A DNA stretch of 64,000 bases from Silene conica (Eukaryota > Streptophyta > Magnoliopsida > Caryophyllales > Caryophyllaceae). Below, one piece after another: positions 57,401 through 64,000 of the stretch (position 1 is the stretch's first letter; each line of letters opens with the position of its first letter). The DNA lies in contig CM055316.2 of NCBI GenBank assembly GCA_029255685.2, positions 83,388,861-83,452,860 on the forward strand. Reading direction: 5' to 3'. Both the position numbers and the translations under genes were made by a program. The notes beneath the pieces were generated by a model. It had not been told where the DNA came from, searched no databases, and saw only the letters and a list, made by a program, of their open reading frames with translations.

Positions 57401-57655
57401 CTTCTTAATATCTGCATTTCTAACAGCACTACCCCCCTCCTCATATTCTTCAATCAATGGAATAACACTCATTTTTGGTGAATCTTGTGCAAATTGGATA
57501 GTTATAGAGTATAATGAATTGTCAACTTCAGTAGAAATTTGGGTATTTTTTCTAATTTGGGTGAAAATTAAGGGTGAGTTAAAGTAGGGTTTAAGAGATT
57601 GGAAGGTTGATTTTGTGATTAATTGGTTCAAGAATAATAATTTGGAGATACCCAT
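54471..57655 (-). CDS. P-class pentatricopeptide repeat protein, mitochondrial type (At2g20710-like)
   Basis: Two exons, 57655-57353 and 55688-54471, joined in phase (ALE|VSEWMTRR), give 506 residues. The N-terminus (MGISKLLFLNQLITKSTFQS) is basic and hydroxylated, like a mitochondrial presequence. The order of motifs follows the family of Arabidopsis At2g20710 and At4g21705: IIHTLCKKNLLDRALEVSEWM, YLDLAVQLDLTSQVHGVDAAEKFF, MHGVLLNCYVKANLVDKAL, ALAYNDIMSLYSKIGQVDEI, SWEW-type AILQEWESSG, and SNTWSIVSSGHIKCGDMAKAL. About ten PPR units are present. Such proteins bind organellar RNA. The 1664-bp intron is GT-AG and mostly a tandem repeat. Confidence 0.87.
55790..56692. repeat. Tandem repeat, unit about 242 bp, nearly four copies, in the PPR intron
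   Basis: CAAACCCTAT(G/A)ACATA recurs at 55790, 56031, 56276 and 56518 (periods 241, 245, 242). Each unit carries GAATGAGTAACTAACAACC, AAGAGCAAGGTGC, CCTAAACCAAAATCCT, CCGTCCT(G/A)ACCACAATCGCA and ATTGTCCAATC. The copies are about 95% alike by eye. Short minus-strand frames in the repeat are artefacts. Confidence 0.93.
56903..56931. repeat. Interstitial telomere-type repeat (CCCTAAA)4
   Basis: Four perfect CCCTAAA units lie in the PPR intron, next to a Stowaway-like end (ACGGAGGGAGTA at 57139-57150). Confidence 0.9.
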
Positions 57656-57778
57656 TTTGTTTAATTGGATTGAATTACTTAGAAATTAGCAACAATTAGG
57701 AAATTAATGAGGAAAAGTGTTTAGAAATGGAGAATAAATTGGTGATCGCTGCTTGTAATTTCTATTGGAGAGAATTTT

Positions 57779-57823
57779 CTGGGTTTTTGGTTTGGGGTTT
57801 GGGGTTTGGGGTTTAGGGTTTTA
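57779..57823. promoter_or_regulatory. Telo-box-like motifs upstream of the minus-strand PPR gene
   Basis: Read on the minus strand, AAACCCTAAACCCC is followed by further AAACCCC units, about 130-165 bases before the ATG at 57655. AAACCCTAA boxes are frequent in plant promoters of translation and organelle-biogenesis genes. Confidence 0.4.
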
Positions 57824-57924
57824 GTTCATTCCTTCAATTTGGGGTTTTAGAGGTAAAATCAATTGTTTCGATTGTTTCGCGTGGGTTTGTTTAGAGCAAA
57901 TCAAACGCGCTTGTCCAACTCGGG

Positions 57925-58480
57925 TAGAGGTGGCAATCGGGTCACTCGGGTCGATTATAGGCCGGGTCAAAGCAGGTCGGGTCATATCGGGTTCGGGTTA
58001 TGTCGGGTTAGTACGGGTTTGGGTCGGTTCGGTTCGGTTCATGTCGGGTCATCGACGGGTCGGGTCATCGACGGGTGACGATTCGGGTCGGGTCACTAGC
58101 GGGTCAGGTTATTGACATATATTTTATCTTATATATTTAGTTTTAGATGATATTTTTATGTTTAATTAATGGATAGATGTATTAATTGAAATTTAAGTTA
58201 AAATAATTAAGAAAAATTATAAATTTGGTGTCATTTAAACCATTATTAAGCCAGTTCATTATAACGTCATCTATCGGGTTGAGAAATATCGGGTCACAGG
58301 TCGGGTCGGGTCGGGTCGGTTCGGGTTTGGGTTGGACAAAATAATGCTGCTATCGGTTAACGGGTCGGTTCGGGTTGGGTCAGTTCGGTTTCGGGTCGCC
58401 CAATTCTCGGGTTGTATCGGGTCGGGTTTCGGGCAGGTCGGGTGGGGTTCATCGGGTCGAATCAGCTTTTGCCAGCTCTA
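57925..58480. mobile_element. hAT-type MITE with GGGTCGGGTC-rich body, 8-bp TSD
   Basis: Starts TAGAGGTGGCAATCGGGTC, ends TTTTGCCAGCTCTA, flanked by AACTCGGG at 57917-57924 and 58481-58488. GGGTC/GGTTCGG words fill both arms around an AT core. The Gly/Arg/Val-rich frames read through it are artefacts. Confidence 0.92.
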
Positions 58481-58721
58481 AACTCGGGTGGCAACCGCAC
58501 AAACACGGTGAATCATGCGTGCCGGCACGGCAGTGTACGACATTTTTTTAATTTCGATGACGAGGAATTCGTGTACGTTATTTTTGGTGTGCATTGGATA
58601 AACCCTCGAGTATATGTAATAAGTTGCAAACCACATATACCAAGTAAGTCAGCCGAGGGTGACATACTTGAACCTCGAATAATTTCTTAGTATTATCATA
58701 ATCAAATGATAAAAATAAGTA

Positions 58722-58979
58722 CTCCCTCCATTCATATACACTTTGCACCTTTGCTTTTTCACGTTTGCCAACGCACGTTTTACGTGCTAAATATCTTTAG
58801 CTACGTATTCGCAAAAATTATAAAAGTTAGATATTTTTAAAGTACTCGTGAAGACGAATCAAACAAGATCCCGCATGAATATATTTTCTCTTACGTATTA
58901 GGAGAAAATTGATACTGAACGTTGATTTGTGAATAGTGTACAAAATCCAAAAGTACCATTTGGATTTGAATGGAGGGAG
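58722..58979. mobile_element. Stowaway-type MITE
   Basis: CTCCCTCCATTCATATACAC and TTTGAATGGAGGGAG ends, TA target duplication (58720-58721 and 58980-58981), 258 bp. Confidence 0.93.
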
Positions 58980-59075
58980 TATATTTTTCCAATTTTCACT
59001 TAAATCTTAAAAATATCACATAAGTTTCTTTTTAATACTTTTTATCCTGTGATTTAAGAGTACGCATTAGAGTAA

Positions 59076-59298
59076 GGCCCTGTTCTTTCTGGCTTAATTT
59101 CAGCTCCTTTCAATTTTGCTTAGCTGTATTTCGTTAGGTTTTATTTACGTTCAATCAATTATGTTTAATTAATCTCTTCACAAAATTAACTTTTAATTCA
59201 ACTAAATTGACTTCACCTCAGTTCCACTCAATTTAGTTCAATTAAGCCTCACTCTAATTTAGCCAATTCAGCTCGTTTCAGCCGAAAAGAACAGGGCC
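59076..59298. mobile_element. Tourist-like MITE (223-bp family)
   Basis: GGCCCTGTTCTTTCTGGC to GCCGAAAAGAACAGGGCC, flanked by TAA on both sides. 223 bp. Confidence 0.92.
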
Positions 59299-59776
59299 TA
59301 AGTCGACTCAATAACCGGGCCTTTTTGTGGGATCCAAATCAGCCCATTTATTAGCTATGTGCTTCATGCTTGCAGGCTGGGTCTTAGTTTACTTCAATCT
59401 CCTTGGTCCACCCATATAAATTGCAAAATGGGCATAATTATCGATCGTAAATTTCAGATTTAAAATAACGATATACAATTATTTGACTTTGATTTAAAAC
59501 AATTAGATATATTATATCGGACAAAAGTAGATTACATAGAAATTAACAAAAGTTAATCATATATACAAGAGAATAGTATTTGATTCGTCTTCTTCTTAAG
59601 AGAATTACTGTAGTCTTAAGAGAGACATACGCAGTATCGATTTATAAACTCACCGTAAAGTTCACCTTACATAGCACGTGATAATTAAATGATCCAAATT
59701 TTATTATTTATTATATATAAATACATATAATCACACATTATATATAGAAAATAAACTCTCTCTTACAATCGTTTTA

Positions 59777-59996
59777 TAATATTTATTAGGGTATAAAACC
59801 GATATTATAACTCTAACCATCCGTTTAAACTTTTGATTAAAATGATTTCTTAACATTGTATGAATATTCGCACCGAGCACCAGGTGTAGAGACACATGTA
59901 GTTGCATCCACATTGAAACCCGTAATATAAAACCGATTTTAAAACTCTAACCATCGGTTTAAACTTTCACTCGAAATAATTTCCTGACAAGATTTC
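59777..59996. mobile_element. Decayed TRIM-like element
   Basis: Two related segments, ATAAAACCGATATTATAACTC...ATTTCTTAACA (about 59791-59857) and ATAAAACCGATTTTAAAACTC...ATTTCCTGACA (about 59928-59991), act like short LTRs around an internal part of about 70 bases. Their course (CTCTAACCATC, TTTAAACTTT, TTCTTGACA-like end) resembles the LTRs of the TRIM at 50260. The primer-binding site is degraded (TTGTATGAATATT). Confidence 0.5.
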
Positions 59997-59999
59997 TTT

Positions 60000-61290
60000 C
60001 TAACACTAATCAATCAGGCAGTTAATTATTTTAAGTTTAAGACGGTGATAAAAAATGGTGTACCAATTAAAGCCAAGCTATTTCCTTGTGTATGATGTCC
60101 ATGATCCATCCATCCATCCTTCTCATAAAGTTATTACTTTACCTAAAATTCTCCAAATGATACATTTAGTCCAAAAGTTGTACTCCAATTCACACTCAAC
60201 CTTATCATTTGTGTTCGACAACCATGTTTGTGGGAATAAACATCATATTTCCTTACATCGAATGAGATTAATTAAGACGGATATGTTATAAAAGAAGTTT
60301 AAAACGAGAAAAAGTTGTATACTTTCACAATTATGCCAATAAAAAAGTAATAATAAGTTAAAAATTATCTATAGACGTACAAAAATGCAAGTTATCATAA
60401 CATATCAAATGCGTTTATCATATAGTACGAGTTTATGTAAAAATTTCTTGAAAGTAACTTTTATTCTCCTTTTCTTGAGTTTTTAGGTTGGACACTCATT
60501 TGATCACCTGCATAATAATTTTACTCAAAAAGACCAAAATATATCTCGCAAAGATATTTAACTCAAATCAAAAGTATCAGGAAAAATTTAAAGTCACAAA
60601 CATCACATTTCTCACAAAATCATTAATTAGAAAATAATTATACTCCAACCTAATTAAAGGAAATACGAGTATAGACAATATCCCGAAAAATCATCACGAA
60701 CAACAAAAGAAAAATCTTGAGTCTCATTAAGCAGAAATGAATAACTCGTGTTAATCCATATTCATACCACATGCTGGCAAATTTGAACTCGGGTCTCCTA
60801 GAAATTGCACCCAAACTTTAACTATTGGGCTTCGCCCATGCAAACTCATAAACTGAATCATTAGTAAACGTTAAAAATCACAAATACCACGTTTCTCGCA
60901 ATCTGAATCATTAATTAGGAATGAAATATCCTCCGAACTAAATTTGAATACAAAAAACAACATCCCGAAAAACTATGGGCAAACAATACCAGAAAGAGCT
61001 AAACTTATTAAACCCGAGTGAATAATTTATAAACCCCGCATCCAAATCCTTAAAATCGAGCATCTAAACCTCAAATCATTCTTCATTTTCGCTTAATAAA
61101 TACCTATTTTCATAAACCTAATAAAAAAAATTACAAAACAACAATAGCGACTACAAATTTACTCGTCATCCCGACAAAAGTAACTGAAAAAAAAGACTTC
61201 AAAGAGTCGTATCAGACCCCAACTACAGCAACTAAACTCCAATAAATATTTCATTACTATAATCCATCCAAGAATTTCTCATTACTTCAT
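60000..61290. other. Intergenic; one SINE-like fragment
   Basis: At about 60755-60850, minus strand, an A-box-like ATAGTTAAAGTTTGGGTG and a B-box-like CGAGTTCAAATTTG suggest the 5' part of a tRNA-derived SINE without its tail. The rest shows no gene. Confidence 0.4.
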
Positions 61291-61337
61291 TCAACTATAT
61301 ATAAACTTTGAAAAACATCTTCTTTGATCAAGCAACA

Positions 61338-64000
61338 ATGGAGGATCCCTCTTTTCCAACACACCCACCTGATAATTCCAAGTAATTTTCATTCATTTTA
61401 ATTCAATATTTGGTCTTGTTTTGATTTTGTGAATTGGGTATTTTTTAAAATTCATTATTTTTGCTTAATTATTTTTTGATTAATTAATTAAAGTTTTGGG
61501 GTTTTTTGAAGTAGGAGAATGTTTGCAGGTGGGAGTAGCAGTAATGGGTCATCGTTTGTTGATGCTGATGTTATTGAAATTCCTCCTCCTGCTACTTGGA
61601 AACCCAAGCGTCAAAAGCATAATTTGGTGATTTTTTTGAATTTTTTTGATTGATTTTTGGTGTTGAATTGATTGTTAATTTGATTATTAGGGTTTTAAAT
61701 GCTGTGGGTGTTTGAAAAAAATAGGTGTTTTTTGAGTGATCATGGAGGGTTTGTAAAATGTTCTAGACTCTTAGGGTATAAAGTTTTGAACTTTGATGCG
61801 AATTGCTATTGTTTATGTTAGTTTATGAAGCATGGTGCCTGTTCCGTGGCGAAATTTGGGTGATAGTAGCTTTAGAAGTTGTATTGAATTGGTGAAAGAG
61901 GTTTGGTGTTTTTGAGTGATCAGGGAGGGTTTGTAGTTAGGGTATAAAGTTTTGAAATTTTTGTTAATTGGTACTATTCAGGGTAGTTTATGAAGTATGG
62001 TATGTGTTTCGTGGCGAAATGTGAGTGATCACTGATCAAGATTGGTTTGTAGAATGTTTTAGGGTATAAAGTTTTGAACTTGATGTGAATTGATACTATT
62101 TAGGGTAGTCTATGAAGTATGCATGTGTTTCATGGCGAAATGTGAGTGATTGTAGGTTTCAAAGTTGTATTGAGTTGATGAAAAAAGTTTGGCATTTTTG
62201 AGTGATCATGGAGTGTTTTTAGTGTCTTTTAGGTATAAAGGTTTGAACTTTGCTATGCATGACAATTGTTTTGGGTAGTCTAAGAAGTATTGAGTGATTG
62301 TAGGTTTAGTTGTTGTATTGAATTGACGGAAAGGGTCTGATGTTTTTGAGTGATCATATGGAGGGTTTGTAAGATGTTTTAGAAAATGAGTTTTGAACGT
62401 TACTTTGCTCGACAACTATTTAGGGTAGTTTATGAAATATGTGTTTCGTGATGAAATTTTAGTGACCGTAGGTTTAGAAGTTGTATTGAGTTATTGAAAA
62501 AGTTTGTTGTTTTTGAGTGATCATGGAGTGTTTGTAGAATCTCTTAGTTATGAAGTTTTGAACTTTATTATGATAGCATTTGAGTGTTCGACTGTGTAAA
62601 TCTTCGATGTATAGATTGAAAATTTGAAATGACCTAATGCTCAAATACTTGGTAGAACTGTGTACCGGAGCGAGTAGTTTGCATTTCCACTGTTACTGTC
62701 TGTTAGTACAGGACTGTATTTGACTACTTAAATCCGAACTAGATTTTGAAGTTAGTGGATTTATTTTAACAATTGTAAGGCCCTGTTCTTTCTGGCTTAT
62801 TTTCAGCTCATTTTAATTTTGCTTGACTATATTCCGTTAAGTTTTATTTACGTTCAATCAATTATGTTCAGTTAATCTCTTCACAAAATTAACTTTTAAT
62901 TTAACTAAATTCACTCCACCTCATTTCCACTCAATTTAGTTCAATTAAGCTCTGTTCCAATTAGTTCAATTCAGCTCATTTCAGGCGAAAAGAGCAGGAC
63001 CTAACTCCTTAACTTCAGCCAGATGTAGCTCCAAATATTTGGCTAGTTTTGAAGTGTTTAAATGTAAAATGGTGGCTTTGTTCTAGTAATTTCCGTTCTT
63101 GGGTAAATATGTGTTAGTTACCCGATTGCAGGTGAAATAGATGCTGAAACAATGCTAAACCGTCTTGCGTCAGTTGAAATGTTTACATTTCTTGTTATTG
63201 TGTCCAGCCAGTAAAACTCATTTCTAGCAATTTCTCTTATGTTACTAGAAATCTTAGGATCGGTGAATGATCTTCCTCAGTTCATGTAAATGGAACATCG
63301 AAGCAGATGGACTATGAATACATTGATAAAGATATATGCTATATTTCTTCTTAAGGCCCCGTTCTTTTTGGCTTAATTTCAGCTCCTTTCATTTTTGCTT
63401 GGTTGTATTCCGTTTGGTTTTATTTACGTTCAATCAATTATGTTCAGTTAATCAGTTCACAAAATTAACTATTAATTTAACTAAATTAACTTCAACTCAG
63501 TTCCACTCATTTTAGTTCAATTAAGCTCTTTTTCAATTCAGCACGTTTCAGCCGAAAAGAACAGGGCCTAAGTCTTAAATATAGTTTAAAAACGGAGTTA
63601 TATTAAGAAGTATCAATAAAGCTCGCTCACCGCTAGTTTGGTACTCCTTAAAGCTCCTGCAAGAATTTTATGGCTGAACAAATTATATTATCGCTCTTTC
63701 TTTTTTCTTTTTTCTTGGACTCTTCTCGATTTCTTGGAGTATAGCCATTGAAGTTCATTTTTTCCCTTTCTATATGTAGACTGTTCATCATGAAGTGATC
63801 AATATTGAAGATGAAGATCCTGATATTGTCATTATTGACGAGAAATTTGCTCCCAATAGCAAAGGCAAGGTACTGAATGTTTTCATTTTATTACGGGCAA
63901 ATGACGTTTGATCTTAAGAATGTACTACATGCTTATAACCGTTTTCTTTCCTTTCCGTTTTTCACATTGTACAGAAACCTATGATTAATTATCTCGAGAC
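61338..64000 (+). CDS. Probable ubiquitin-conjugating enzyme E2, UBC25/UBC26-like (5' part)
   Basis: Exons 61338-61381, 61515-61626, 63780-63869 and 63975 to the window edge join in phase: MEDPSFPTHPPDNSKRMFAG, DADVIEIPPPATWKPKRQKH, TVHHEVINIEDEDPDIVIID, EKFAPNSKGKKPMINYLET. The VIEIPPP and HEVI(N/D)(I/V) plus acidic stretch plus KGK layout resembles the N-terminal region of the large plant E2 enzymes UBC25/UBC26. The catalytic UBC fold itself lies beyond the window, so the family call rests on the N-terminus only. The 2153-bp intron 2 contains two MITEs and a degenerate tandem repeat. TATATATAAA at 61296-61305 could be a TATA box, but it is close to the ATG. Confidence 0.55.
61727..62560. 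repeat. Degenerate tandem repeat, unit about 150-180 bp, about six copies, in E2 intron 2
   Basis: The phrase TTTTTGAGTGATCA(T/G)GG recurs near 61727, 61909, 62196, 62343 and 62510. Each copy continues with GGGTTTGTA, GGTATAAAGTTTTGAAC, TAGTTTATGAAG, a GTTTCGTGGCGAAAT phrase and GTAGGTTTAGAAGTTGTATTGA. Copies are diverged, so the array is old. Confidence 0.8.
62779..63001. mobile_element. Tourist-like MITE (223-bp family) in E2 intron 2
   Basis: GGCCCTGTTCTTTCTGGC to GCGAAAAGAGCAGGACC, flanked by TAA on both sides. 223 bp. Confidence 0.9.
63355..63568. mobile_element. Tourist-like MITE (223-bp family) in E2 intron 2, second copy
   Basis: GGCCCCGTTCTTTTTGGC to GCCGAAAAGAACAGGGCC, flanked by TAA on both sides; 214 bp, with a short internal deletion. 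It lies about 350 bp from the other copy in the same intron. Confidence 0.9.

Noticed and set aside
57863..58690. Gly/Arg/Val-rich open frames
   Set aside because: Translation of GGGTCGG word repeats inside a hAT MITE with perfect target duplication.

Overview
This is nuclear DNA from a flowering plant, almost certainly a core eudicot. It shows AT-rich intergenic DNA, GT-AG introns, P-class PPR genes, a plant choline-transporter-like gene, a plant CBSX gene, a tandem cluster of S-protein homologues (plant self-incompatibility S1 family) and a dense load of plant transposons (MITEs, Helitrons, SINEs, a TRIM, a solo LTR). Some repeat signatures (foldbacks built on GAGACGGTCTC-like and AAGACGGTTTTA-like motifs) remind me of Caryophyllales genomes, but I cannot fix a species from sequence alone.

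Layout. 1-71: tail of an unidentified gene. 780-4600: repeat-rich, with a frameshifted LINE RNase H fragment, a hAT-like MITE and a tandem repeat of about 190 bp. 4819-8453 (+): two-exon CBSX5-like gene. 8460-14870: transposon debris (Mutator-type elements, SINE pieces, MITEs). 16186-17472 (+): PPR gene. 19685-21932 (+): four-exon TFIIIC tau55/GTF3C6-like gene with a C-terminal 15-residue repeat, a SINE in intron 1 and a solo LTR 38 bp after the stop. 22550-37500: segmentally duplicated array of S1-family (SPH) genes, all on the minus strand, five intact and one truncated, interrupted by datable transposon insertions. 39008-42841 (+): twelve-exon SMR-domain protein. 46587-52202 (-): ten-exon choline transporter-like gene (CHER1/CTL1 type), with a complete 289-bp TRIM in intron 2 and a GC-AG intron 6. 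54471-57655 (-): two-exon mitochondrial-type PPR gene whose intron is filled by a tandem repeat of about 242 bp. 61338-64000 (+): 5' part of a UBC25/26-like ubiquitin-conjugating enzyme gene, cut by the window edge.

The genes are not an operon or pathway; they are ordinary single plant genes. The functional cluster is the SPH array: small secreted proteins with near-identical signal peptides and diverged mature parts. Because the array consists of paralogous DNA blocks, several transposon insertions (a Helitron with exact ends, a SINE, a 773-bp TIR element) can be checked against empty paralogous sites inside the same window, which gives unusually firm element boundaries and a relative order of events. 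Exon coordinates were derived by hand from reading frame, splice signals and remembered family similarity; no database search was possible.
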